From assembly GCA_030613445.1 (NCBI GenBank), contig JAUWLY010000153.1, positions 1-6,909 of the forward strand: 6,909 bases of DNA, in the 5' to 3' direction. Shown piece after piece: positions 1 to 5,714 of the stretch. Numbering within the stretch: position 1 is the first letter of the stretch; each line of letters starts with the position of its first letter. This DNA comes from Candidatus Stahliibacteriota bacterium. GTDB lineage: Bacteria > Hydrothermota > Tepidihabitantia > SM23-42. A model generated the notes under the pieces. That model had not been told where the DNA came from. It searched no databases and was given only the letters and a program-made list of their open reading frames with translations. Made by a program: the position numbers and the translations under genes.

Positions 1-812
1 TTAATAATTATGTCTTCTGCCAAAAATGTATTACCTCTATCCTGGGAACAGTTATATCCAATCCAGGGATAAAGGTACTCGTTATTGCCTGATGTACCCA
101 GTGCCCAGGCACAGTGCACCCAGCCGGTGTCGTCAACCACAAGATATGGATTCCTATTAACATGGTCAGGATTATTATCAACAATCCCGAGGTCAATAAA
201 CGACTCTCCAAAATCTATTGAACGGGCAAGCTTTATGCGCAGCGAGTCAGTCGCATTATCAGCCCACAAAAGATAGAGAAATGTAGTATCCGGGCTGCTT
301 TTGCTATCTACGGCAAGCTTGGGCTGTGGTCCAGGGTTTATTTGAGATTGAAGGTTATTGATTACCATTATTCCCGGCACTGTATCAGGTGTGGACCAGG
401 TCGCGCCGGCATCAGTCGACCTGGTTAAATACACTTTACAGGTATCGTTTCTCCGTGACTGCCACACCACATAAATATTATTTGAATCAATACATAGCCA
501 TGGATGTTTATCGTTTACTAAAGGACTCTGGCTCAGATTTATATTCGGCGTGGTCCAAGTTTTAGTAGTATCGCTCGATAATGCAAAATATATTTCATAG
601 TTATCATCATTATCACGGTCATCTTCCCAGACCGAATAGAAAATCAGATTATGGTCTACGATTGTTTGAGGGTGATACGCAGGATGACCCGATAAGCCAG
701 GTGCATCGTCAATCCTGACCAATGTATCAAAAACAATGGTTCCCTGCCAGAGTAAGGAATCAGCTTGAGCAAAGATTATTAAGAGACCGATAAGAAGAAA
801 GAGCTTTCGCAT
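1..812 (-). CDS. Exported Asp-box (BNR/sialidase-like propeller) protein, N-terminal part, open at left edge
   Basis: Reading from the ATG at 812 down to base 1 gives 270 codons with no stop, so the C-terminus lies outside the window. Residues 1-17 (MRKLFLLIGLLIIFAQA) form a signal peptide with a basic n-region and hydrophobic core. Four Asp-box-like motifs (S-x-D-x-G-x-T-W/F) follow at residues 79-86, 132-139 (STDAGATW, the best match), 198-205 and 256-263, 53-66 residues apart. Each of the first three is followed or preceded by a strand motif of the VWEDD/VVWQS/LLWAD type, as in sialidase-fold beta-propellers. Such proteins are extracellular or cell-surface; many are not sialidases, and no catalytic arginine triad can be assigned here. 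A Shine-Dalgarno AAGGAGGA (816-823) sits just upstream of the ATG, and a consensus promoter lies at 913-941. A C-terminal sorting domain like that of the 1748-3367 product is plausible but not visible. Confidence 0.85.
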   Translation of the reverse strand, partial: MRKLFLLIGLLIIFAQADSLLWQGTIVFDTLVRIDDAPGLSGHPAYHPQTIVDHNLIFYSVWEDDRDNDDNYEIYFALSSDTTKTWTTPNINLSQSPLVNDKHPWLCIDSNNIYVVWQSRRNDTCKVYLTRSTDAGATWSTPDTVPGIMVINNLQSQINPGPQPKLAVDSKSSPDTTFLYLLWADNATDSLRIKLARSIDFGESFIDLGIVDNNPDHVNRNPYLVVDDTGWVHCAWALGTSGNNEYLYPWIGYNCSQDRGNTFLAEDIII

Positions 813-912
813 TAATCCTCCTTTAGAACTGGTGCCGTTCCAAATAGTTCGTGTTTTATTTTTGCACAACCATTAGAAAACCGAACTTTTTCAATTTGAA
901 ACGGTACTGGTT

Positions 913-941
913 ATTATATTTAATTAATAGTAGGATGTCAA
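913..941 (-). promoter_or_regulatory. Perfect-consensus sigma70-type promoter for the Asp-box gene
   Basis: On the minus strand TTGACA (941-936) and TATAAT (918-913) are separated by 17 bp, an exact consensus match. Transcription would start near 906 and leave a leader of about 94 nt before the ATG at 812. An imperfect dyad, TTTCAA-t-TTGAAA (889-901), lies just inside the predicted transcript and could be an operator or leader hairpin. Apart from these elements and the ribosome binding site, I see nothing in the 813-1129 gap. The short plus-strand reading frame there has no ribosome binding site or recognisable protein. Confidence 0.8.
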
Positions 942-1129
942 GACGTATTGTACTAAACTGGATAATCGTTAGTATGTTCCGGCAACTCGATAACGGGTTA
1001 TTAATTTTCCCCAGCGTTATATTATATGTCTATTATTTATTTTACATTTAGATTAAACCATTTGTAATGTTGTTAAGACAATGTGCGTTTTCAAAATTCG
1101 ATGATGTGTTTATTTTGTTTGAATATTTC

Positions 1130-1432
1130 TTACCAGGAGCGACGCCCACCACCTCCTCTTCCGCCACCACCTCGACGGTCTGAACTATCTGTACGGGGAC
1201 GCGCCTCGTTAACATTAAGCGCTCGTCCCATGAACTCCTTGCCGCTCATGCCAGCGATTGCAGCTTGGGCTTCATCTTTATTAGGCATATCCACAAATCC
1301 GAATCCTCTTGATCGACCACTGAACTTATCCTTTATAATGTTTACAGATGCTACCTGCCCAAAAGCTTCAAAAGCCTTTTGTAAATCGCTATCTTTAGCA
1401 TCATGCGACAAATTTCCCACGTATATATTCAC
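1130..1432 (-). CDS. Single-RRM glycine-rich RNA-binding protein (cold-inducible Rbp type)
   Basis: This 100-residue protein has one RNA recognition motif. RNP2 is IYVGNL (3-8) and RNP1 is RGFGFVDM (42-49); both supply the aromatic residues that stack on RNA bases. The fold spans roughly residues 2-77, followed by a basic, Gly/Arg-rich tail (86-100, RRGGGGRGGGGRRSW) resembling RGG boxes. This is the size and plan of bacterial/cyanobacterial Rbp proteins, which bind single-stranded RNA and are often cold-induced. The start codon is GTG (1432-1430), chosen because AAAGGAGG (1444-1437) precedes it at 4 nt and the protein starts directly at the first RRM strand, as in the family. It is monocistronic, with its own promoter at 1454-1481. 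No clear terminator hairpin follows the TAA. Confidence 0.93.
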   Translation of the reverse strand: MNIYVGNLSHDAKDSDLQKAFEAFGQVASVNIIKDKFSGRSRGFGFVDMPNKDEAQAAIAGMSGKEFMGRALNVNEARPRTDSSDRRGGGGRGGGGRRSW

Positions 1433-1453
1433 GTAACCTCCTTTATGTAAATT

Positions 1454-1481
1454 AGTATATCCAAATCTAATATAATGTCAA
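1454..1481 (-). promoter_or_regulatory. Sigma70-type promoter for the RRM protein gene
   Basis: The minus strand carries TTGACA (1481-1476) and TATACT (1459-1454) with a 16-bp spacer. The predicted start near 1447 is only a few bases upstream of the ribosome binding site (1444-1437), so the leader would be about 15 nt. That leaves no room for the long structured 5' leader found on some cold-shock mRNAs, so any cold regulation would have to act elsewhere. Confidence 0.75.
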
Positions 1482-1543
1482 GTGATACATTAAGAATATG
1501 GTTTTCGACACACCTTCTCAATATCCCTGACTATTGTAAAAAA

Positions 1544-1614
1544 CGGGGGTTAGGTCATATCATTCCTTCGATATTACAGCTGGATATTTGACAATTTAAA
1601 AAACCAACCCCACG
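1544..1614. repeat. Imperfect inverted repeat with GGGGTTAGGT / ATTTGACAATTTAA core (REP/RAYT-like remnant?)
   Basis: The segment 1544-1555 (CGGGGGTTAGGT) pairs with 1603-1614 (ACCAACCCCACG) as an 11-bp stem with two single-A bulges. An inner stem ATATC (1557-1561)/GATAT (1570-1574) lies within it. The 14-mer ATTTGACAATTTAA (1586-1599) recurs exactly at 3457-3470, also after a GGGGT block. From memory, GGGGTCAGGTCT...TTGACA-like ends accompany REP-associated tyrosine transposases; no transposase is present here. It occupies the gap between the divergent promoters at 1481 and 1670, and I see nothing else in 1482-1669. Confidence 0.45.
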
Positions 1615-1669
1615 CATTATTTTTCAATAAAACTTCGAAACGTTCCGTAAGTCCGTATGTTCAGGTTTG

Positions 1670-1698
1670 TTGACAAATAAACATAAACAGGTTATAAT
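1670..1698 (+). promoter_or_regulatory. Perfect-consensus sigma70-type promoter for the exported propeller gene
   Basis: TTGACA (1670-1675), a 17-bp spacer and TATAAT (1693-1698) match the consensus exactly. Transcription would start near 1705 and give a leader of about 43 nt before the ATG at 1748. Confidence 0.85.
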
Positions 1699-1747
1699 GC
1701 ATTAGATTTAGGATCAAAAGTAGATGAATTAAAAAAGGAGGTAAAAA

Positions 1748-3367
1748 ATGGAGCGACAATGGAAAAAGATATCCCTTTTAGGGCTGACGACGTTCCTGAG
1801 CTCTTTTGTTTGGCTGGTGTCAGCAGCAGCCTCTCTTCAGGAAGAGGCAATATTCCTGCGTGATACTGAAAATGGACCGATAGTTGTTCAACAACAGGGA
1901 TTGTCCTATACCAGTGGTGTAGGGATGTTGGAAGACCCTGTGGTGGTTTGGTCACACTACTTAACGGATGCTATTTACAACACCACTTCCAACACTGTTA
2001 ATGGCTATGTGTTTGCCGGAACCTACTTAAACCCACCGATGGAGGCCGAACTGTTTGCATTAGGAGGAGGAGGTATTCCAGAATGGGGATATGGCGGTAC
2101 CGAATTTTACACCGACGCAGGTGACATGGCTTTTACTCTGGCGGCTGTTGATGAAGATGCCTCCGGGGTGAACGTAATCAAATGGACTGGTCCGGGAACT
2201 GGTACTCCAGACTGGACTACCAGTTTTGCAGGGTATGGTGTAACTTCCTACGGGCCAATTGCGGTCTCTGATGATGGCTCAACCATAGCGATCATAGCCG
2301 CTCCATCTGGAACCGACGCTCATCTACTATTGTTCGATGCAGATTCATCAATCCCCTTGGCCAATTATGTGGCCTCCGGTCTGGGATTTCCCCGGTATGT
2401 GAAGATTAATGCAGATGGTAGGTATACGGCCTTCATAGCCTTAGCTACTATTGTAGTTTTTGACCGCAATCTTCTGAATGTGCGCGACCAGATATCAATG
2501 GGATTCAGTAATAGCGCCCTGGACATCTCTGGAGATGGTAACTTAATAGCCTATGGCTGGCCCGCTCTCATACTCACGGAATGGAACGGATCGTCTTATC
2601 AGCAGTTATGGTCTTGGAGCGCAGGAGGATATTATTTAAGCAGAACAGTACTATCTACCGACGGTACAACAATCGTCTCCTGTTGGTATACGACCGCGCA
2701 TAATACCATTAAGGTGGTGGTTCACAACGTTGGTTCATCTACGCCTCTGTGGACCTACGATTATCCTCTCTCGAGTGGAACCTACCAGGAGGCCGCCTAT
2801 GATGTCGACATCACTGATGACGGAAATTACTTTGTAGTAGGCAGTTGGGGCGATGCCGCGAATCTGAACCCAGAGGTGCATATCTTCCAACGAGATAGTA
2901 CTCCGCATGTATACTATACTGTGGATATGCCGGGTTCGATGTTTTCCGTAGACATATCCAGTGATGGCAGTTACGCTACTGCGTGCGGTAAACATATTCA
3001 TGCCAACGTTTCGGGGCGCGGTGGGGATATCGTAATGATTAACACTGACATCACCGCGATCTCGAGCAATGATTTCGCTGACCTTCCCTGTGAGTTCGCG
3101 CTGATCGGTAATCACCCCAACCCGTTCAATGTCAGAACAACAATCAGTTATCAAATACCAGTTACCAGTAGCGTAAAATTGGAAGTTCATAATATTCTTG
3201 GTGAAAAAGTAACGACAATAGTAGATGGAGAGCAAGAAGCAGGAAAAAGATCAGTCAGTTGGGATGGTAGAGATGATCAGAAAAGACAACTGCCGGGTGG
3301 CGTATATTTTGTACAATTGGAGACACCAAATCATAAAAAAACAAAAAAAGTAATACTACTAAAATAA
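1748..3367 (+). CDS. Exported beta-propeller-like protein with C-terminal FlgD-Ig/T9SS-type sorting domain
   Basis: This is a complete 539-residue protein. The start is fixed by AAGGAGGT (1735-1742) five bases upstream of the ATG. Residues 1-28 are a signal peptide: basic MERQWKK, hydrophobic core to about 24, and an AAA cleavage region. From about 165 to 430 a blade-like pattern repeats six times with a turn of the type (S/N/T)-x-D-G: SDDG 174-177, NADG 221-224, SGDG 261-264, STDG 303-306, TDDG 356-359 and SSDG 404-407. Spacing is 40-53 residues, and strands such as HLLLFD and TIVVFD follow, as in WD40/YVTN-type propellers. Residues 448-539 form a sorting domain: NHPNPFN (455-461), the ISYQIP strand, GGVYF (517-521) and a basic tail KKTKKVILLK. 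In FCB bacteria such domains direct secretion or surface attachment. The ligand or substrate is unknown and no catalytic motif is seen. It stands alone with its own promoter. Confidence 0.85.
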   Translation: MERQWKKISLLGLTTFLSSFVWLVSAAASLQEEAIFLRDTENGPIVVQQQGLSYTSGVGMLEDPVVVWSHYLTDAIYNTTSNTVNGYVFAGTYLNPPMEAELFALGGGGIPEWGYGGTEFYTDAGDMAFTLAAVDEDASGVNVIKWTGPGTGTPDWTTSFAGYGVTSYGPIAVSDDGSTIAIIAAPSGTDAHLLLFDADSSIPLANYVASGLGFPRYVKINADGRYTAFIALATIVVFDRNLLNVRDQISMGFSNSALDISGDGNLIAYGWPALILTEWNGSSYQQLWSWSAGGYYLSRTVLSTDGTTIVSCWYTTAHNTIKVVVHNVGSSTPLWTYDYPLSSGTYQEAAYDVDITDDGNYFVVGSWGDAANLNPEVHIFQRDSTPHVYYTVDMPGSMFSVDISSDGSYATACGKHIHANVSGRGGDIVMINTDITAISSNDFADLPCEFALIGNHPNPFNVRTTISYQIPVTSSVKLEVHNILGEKVTTIVDGEQEAGKRSVSWDGRDDQKRQLPGGVYFVQLETPNHKKTKKVILLK

Positions 3368-3378
3368 TTCTTTTTAGC

Positions 3379-3402
3379 ACACTTGTATTGCAATGCTTGT
3401 GT
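3379..3402 (+). terminator. Weak dyad after the propeller gene, possible terminator
   Basis: ACAC (3379-3382) and GTGT (3399-3402) flank a GT-ATTGCAAT-GC core with opposing TT mismatches. It lies 12 nt after the stop codon at 3365-3367. There is no clean U-tract behind it, so a terminator role is weak; a Rho-dependent end is equally possible. Confidence 0.25.
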
Positions 3403-3440
3403 ATTGTAAATACTTTAGTAAGAGTAAGTTTGGGTGAAGT

Positions 3441-3470
3441 GGGGTCAAATCTAAACATTTGACAATTTAA
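3441..3470. repeat. GGGGTCAAAT...ATTTGACAATTTAA hairpin, second copy of the intergenic motif
   Basis: GTCAAAT (3444-3450) and ATTTGAC (3457-3463) form a perfect 7-bp stem with a 6-nt loop, preceded by GGGG. The right arm belongs to the 14-mer shared exactly with 1586-1599, so matching motifs lie on both sides of the propeller gene. They may be remnants of one element family that moved by a hairpin-recognising transposase, or dispersed intergenic repeats. Confidence 0.5.
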
Positions 3471-3510
3471 TCAGCATGCGGGGTAAGACCTCGAAACTAG
3501 AAATTAATTT

Positions 3511-3570
3511 ATTTGAGATCGCCGCAGGACTTCGTCCCTCCCGCCATCCTCCACATTGCATGGCGGACTC
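3511..3570. repeat. Dispersed intergenic repeat with two hairpins
   Basis: ATTTGAGAT (3511-3519) begins a block containing GGAC-TTC-GTCC (3527-3537) and CCGCCAT (3541-3547)/ATGGCGG (3560-3566) with a 12-nt loop. The same ATTTGAGAT leader begins the hairpin at 6134-6153, so these belong to a dispersed family. The block is more GC-rich than its flanks. No coding potential is visible. Confidence 0.5.
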
Positions 3571-3592
3571 ACTTGAACAGTAAGAGTTTTTG

Positions 3593-3620
3593 TTGACATA
3601 AACAATATAATAATTATACT
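3593..3620 (+). promoter_or_regulatory. Sigma70-type promoter upstream of the truncated tRNA-Arg copy
   Basis: TTGACA (3593-3598) and TATACT (3615-3620) are 16 bp apart, matching the RRM gene promoter in both hexamers and spacing. A start near 3627 lies 60 nt before the tRNA 5' half at 3687. This is probably the original tRNA-Arg promoter, now separated from the tRNA 3' half by about 2 kb. Confidence 0.65.
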
Positions 3621-3686
3621 AATTTTACTAAGATTCATTATATAAAGTGCCTAGTGTCTACTCCTTAGTGCATACTATTTGTTTTG

Positions 3687-3722
3687 GCGCCTGTAGCTCA
3701 ACCGGATAGAGCGACGGACTTC
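3687..3722 (+). pseudogene. Truncated 5' half of tRNA-Arg(TCG)
   Basis: These 36 nt are identical to 5736-5771. They contain the acceptor strand GCGCCTG, the D arm (GCTC, AACCGGATA, GAGC), the anticodon 5' strand ACGGA and loop bases CTTC. Identity starts exactly at the first tRNA nucleotide and stops inside the anticodon (T34, C35). The following bases are TTGAATC rather than GAATCC, and no 3' half occurs nearby, so no cloverleaf can form. A short hairpin, TGAATC-TTC-GATTCA (3724-3738), follows at once. Confidence 0.9.
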
Positions 3723-3726
3723 TTGA

Positions 3727-3873
3727 ATCTTCGATTCATCGATTACAGAGATAAACAAAATAGATGACAGTGATTTGCATTTATGGACTTTGGAGGACAT
3801 AGCGAAAAGCAACTATTACAGAATAAAGATTGAAAAGACATTTCGTTACAATAACGAAACTAAAAATGGGTGA
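3727..3873 (+). pseudogene. Possible gene remnant, start-less open frame
   Basis: The frame is open for 48 codons from a TGA at 3724-3726 to a TGA at 3871-3873, with no ATG/GTG/TTG start preceded by a ribosome binding site. The reading includes protein-like stretches such as DSDLHLWTLEDIAKSNYYRI followed by KIEKTF. It could be the 3' end of a gene truncated by the rearrangement at 3722, or chance in AT-rich DNA. I do not recognise the protein. Confidence 0.2.
3841..3859. promoter_or_regulatory. Inverted repeat TTTCGTTA-caa-TAACGAAA, operator-like
   Basis: Perfect 8-bp arms flank a 3-nt centre. The outer TTTCG...CGAAA matches the palindrome at 3967-3984 in front of the ATPase promoter, 126 bp downstream. 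A shared recognition sequence for one DNA-binding protein is a reasonable inference. Confidence 0.45.
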
Positions 3874-3966
3874 TTTTAAGAACTGAAGAGATGAGTTTGT
3901 GGTAGATTTGTTCCTTGCTGCAATGAGTATTTATCATACCAATTGAATATGACAATATCAGCAAAG

Positions 3967-3984
3967 TTTCGATTATAATCGAAA
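3967..3984. promoter_or_regulatory. 18-bp perfect palindrome directly upstream of the ATPase -35, operator-like
   Basis: TTTCGATTA and TAATCGAAA are exact reverse complements with no spacer. The left half, extended as AAAGTTTCGATT (3963-3974), recurs as a direct repeat at 3995-4006, 32 bp away (about three helical turns), inside the -35/-10 spacer. A protein bound here would touch both the promoter edge and the spacer, so repression, perhaps autoregulation, is the natural inference. Confidence 0.6.
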
Positions 3985-3988
3985 GTTC

Positions 3989-4016
3989 TTGACAAAAGTT
4001 TCGATTTCAGTATAAT
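3989..4016 (+). promoter_or_regulatory. Sigma70-type promoter of the ATPase gene, predicted leaderless
   Basis: TTGACA (3989-3994) and TATAAT (4011-4016) have a 16-bp spacer. Only five bases separate the -10 from the ATG at 4022, so initiation at the usual distance falls on or beside the start codon. No ribosome binding site precedes the ATG. Confidence 0.8.
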
Positions 4017-4021
4017 GTATC

Positions 4022-5290
4022 ATGGAAGAAATATATTATGCTTTCAATCCTTGGTGGGAAAATCATGAATTTGATTTTGGTATCTTACGGGACTGGTACT
4101 TGGCTAAATTCAAAGATTTCATCAAACGCAAACAGATTGAAATAGTAATTGGTAGCCGAAGAGTTGGTAAGACAACAATTCTGAAACAGTTGATTAAAGG
4201 TCAGCTTGATAATGGTTTTCCAGCAACTAACCTCTTATACCTCGCACTTGATCATCCGCAATTATCAGGAACAACCATCTCTGAACATCTCCGTATGTTT
4301 CGTAAAATCTTTATGCATGATCGAAACAAAAAACTACTTCTATTCCTCGATGAAGTCCAGGAAAGTCCGAAATGGGAGGTCGAATTAAAATCGGTATATG
4401 ACCTTGAGAATTTAAAAATTGTCTGCACAGGATCAACCTCATCTTTGATAAAATCACAGGGCGGTAGGCTAACAGGTCGACAGATTGTAAACACAATCTA
4501 TCCTTTAAACTTTGAGGAATATCTATCTTTTAAAGGAATCAAATTGAGTCGTGCTGAATCATACAAGATGGAGAAATTCGCTGATGAGTATTTGAATTGT
4601 GGTGGATATCCAGAACAGGTATTAAATCCCTCAAGCGAGTATTTGATTAATCTGCTTGAAGATATAATTGCCCGCGATGTTGTGCGGCTGCATCGAATTA
4701 GAAAAGCAAATCTATTGAAAGATATCATGCGATTGTTGGCAGCTTCAGTCGGCAGCAGAACGAGTTTTAATAAACTTGCCAATGTTCTGAGCATTAGTGT
4801 TGATACTGTAAAGGAGTATATTGGATATCTCGAAACAGCTTTTTTAATAAAACCGCTGGAGAAGTGGACAACATCTCATACTGAAAAAGTGTATGCATAT
4901 AAAAAATTCTATTTCGTAGATACTGGAATTAAAACTATTATAACTGGTAAAAGTGATTTGGGATTTAAAGCTGAAAATAGTGTATTCACAGATCTATTAA
5001 AAAGTAGGCTGAACATTGGGTATTATGCTGAAAGCACGAGAGAGGTAGATTTTATAATAGGTAGCTATAAAAAGCCATATCCTATTGAGGTAAAATATAG
5101 TTCTGGTTTTGATTGGCAAAGTAAAAAATATGCAGGTATTAAATTATTTCTTCATCGACATCCCCAAACAAAAAAGTCACTTGTAATAACAAAAGATACT
5201 GAATCCAAATTAAAAGTGAATAAAACCACTATTGAAACAATCCCCTTGTGGAAATTCCTACTGCGAGAAGACAACGATGTGCTCAATTGA
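4022..5290 (+). CDS. AAA_14 / DUF4143 ATP-binding protein
   Basis: This complete 422-residue protein has the usual length and layout of the AAA_14-DUF4143 family. The N-terminal NPWWE (9-13) is typical. Walker A is GSRRVGKTT (44-52); Walker B is LLLFLDE (105-111) with D110/E111. A sensor-like TGSTSSLI (136-143) is followed by LTGR (150-153), YPLNFEEYL (159-167) and GGYPE (193-197). Residues 247-275 look like a winged-helix segment. The C-terminal DUF4143 part has E317, D342 (REVDFII) and E355-x-K357 (PIEVKYS), the spacing expected of a PD-(D/E)XK nuclease core. The family's function is unsettled; members are often multi-copy and behave as accessory genes. The start is the first ATG in frame and right for the family, but has no Shine-Dalgarno, unlike its neighbours. 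Palindromic sites precede it, and it sits between two tRNA-Arg 5' halves. Confidence 0.93.
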   Translation: MEEIYYAFNPWWENHEFDFGILRDWYLAKFKDFIKRKQIEIVIGSRRVGKTTILKQLIKGQLDNGFPATNLLYLALDHPQLSGTTISEHLRMFRKIFMHDRNKKLLLFLDEVQESPKWEVELKSVYDLENLKIVCTGSTSSLIKSQGGRLTGRQIVNTIYPLNFEEYLSFKGIKLSRAESYKMEKFADEYLNCGGYPEQVLNPSSEYLINLLEDIIARDVVRLHRIRKANLLKDIMRLLAASVGSRTSFNKLANVLSISVDTVKEYIGYLETAFLIKPLEKWTTSHTEKVYAYKKFYFVDTGIKTIITGKSDLGFKAENSVFTDLLKSRLNIGYYAESTREVDFIIGSYKKPYPIEVKYSSGFDWQSKKYAGIKLFLHRHPQTKKSLVITKDTESKLKVNKTTIETIPLWKFLLREDNDVLN

Positions 5291-5382
5291 CTAACCTACA
5301 GATATCTTTATAATAAATCTGGCGATAAACGAACAAGATTGACGATTCGCCTTTCGACACCGAAAAACGCCAAACGAAGTTA

Positions 5383-5399
5383 TTGCGCCTGTAGCGCAA
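5383..5399. repeat. Hairpin TTGCGC-CTGTA-GCGCAA
   Basis: A perfect 6-bp stem with a 5-nt loop. Bases 5385-5395 also equal the first 11 nt of the tRNA-Arg, but the resemblance stops there. It lies just ahead of the 102-nt repeat copy at 5401. Confidence 0.5.
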
Positions 5400-5400
5400 A

Positions 5401-5502
5401 AGTGACGTAGACTTGCACGATGTAATGAAAACAGAACCGTGTTAACACGGGTGCAACTTTCATGCCCAGCGATACAGACTTACGGGCACGGGGGTTAATA
5501 GG
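5401..5502. repeat. Diverged 102-nt repeat, copy A
   Basis: This copy lines up with 5571-5672 without net insertion or deletion; about half the positions match overall, concentrated in blocks. The blocks are AGTGRCGTMG at the start, GATGTAATGAAAA (5419-5431 in this copy), AACACGG, CTTT and ACGGGGG/TTAA/AGG at the end. This copy also contains a 14-bp palindrome, CCGTGTTAACACGG (5437-5450), nested in TTGCAC (5413-5418)/GTGCAA (5451-5456), then TGCCC (5463-5467)/GGGCA (5484-5488). Conserved ends with variable middles suggest a structured RNA or a mobile-element end. No riboswitch or intron consensus was recognised, and no protein is encoded in 5291-5735. Confidence 0.5.
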
Positions 5503-5559
5503 GAATAGGGATTAGGATACAGGGAATAGTAATGAAAAAAATTCTGTCCCCTGTTTCCT
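5499..5559. repeat. TAGGGAA-type heptamer repeats continuing into a 16-nt-arm hairpin
   Basis: Four degenerate 7-mers run in tandem: TAGGGAA, TAGGGAT, TAGGATA and CAGGGAA (5499-5526). The second half of this run (5514-5529) pairs with 5544-5559 at 14 of 16 positions around an A-rich 14-nt loop (5530-5543). The block sits exactly between the two 102-nt repeat copies and may be a separate insertion. Confidence 0.55.
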
Positions 5560-5570
5560 GTGCCTTTTAG

Positions 5571-5672
5571 AGTGGCGTCGTGCTCACAGATGTAATGAAA
5601 AGCAGGTGGCATCCAACACGGCGGAAGCTTTTAATCTCGACGTTTGTGATCACCGGGACGGGGGATTAAAGG
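5571..5672. repeat. Diverged 102-nt repeat, copy B
   Basis: This is the partner of 5401-5502, offset by exactly 170 nt. It shares AGTGGCGTCG at its start, GATGTAATGAAAA (5589-5601) and GGGACGGGGGATTAAAGG at its end. The middle differs and has its own palindrome, GTGATCAC (5646-5653). A stem GGCATC (5671-5676)/GATGCC (5689-5694) begins at its last two bases. Confidence 0.5.
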
Positions 5673-5714
5673 CATCCGAAAAAGTTTTGATGCCGTTTCA
5701 AAAGTTTTTTGGAT

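Noticed and set aside
851..1051. 66-codon plus-strand reading frame in the gap after the Asp-box gene
   Set aside because: No ribosome binding site, aromatic/Ile-rich composition typical of translated AT-rich DNA, and it overlaps the minus-strand promoter at 913-941.
1083..1436. 117-codon plus-strand frame antisense to the RRM gene
   Set aside because: It is the complement of a clear RRM coding sequence; the proline run is the antisense of the glycine-rich tail.
2735..3235. 166-codon minus-strand frame inside the propeller gene
   Set aside because: Shadow frame; the plus strand encodes a signal peptide, repeat and sorting-domain protein with a perfect promoter and ribosome binding site.
3588..3686. 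A protein gene driven by the promoter at 3593-3620
   Set aside because: No start codon with a ribosome binding site follows; the first recognisable feature downstream is the tRNA 5' half at 3687.
5385..5395. Third partial copy of the tRNA-Arg 5' end (11-nt match)
   Set aside because: The match ends after 11 nt and is fully explained by the TTGCGC-CTGTA-GCGCAA hairpin; too short to claim a tRNA fragment.
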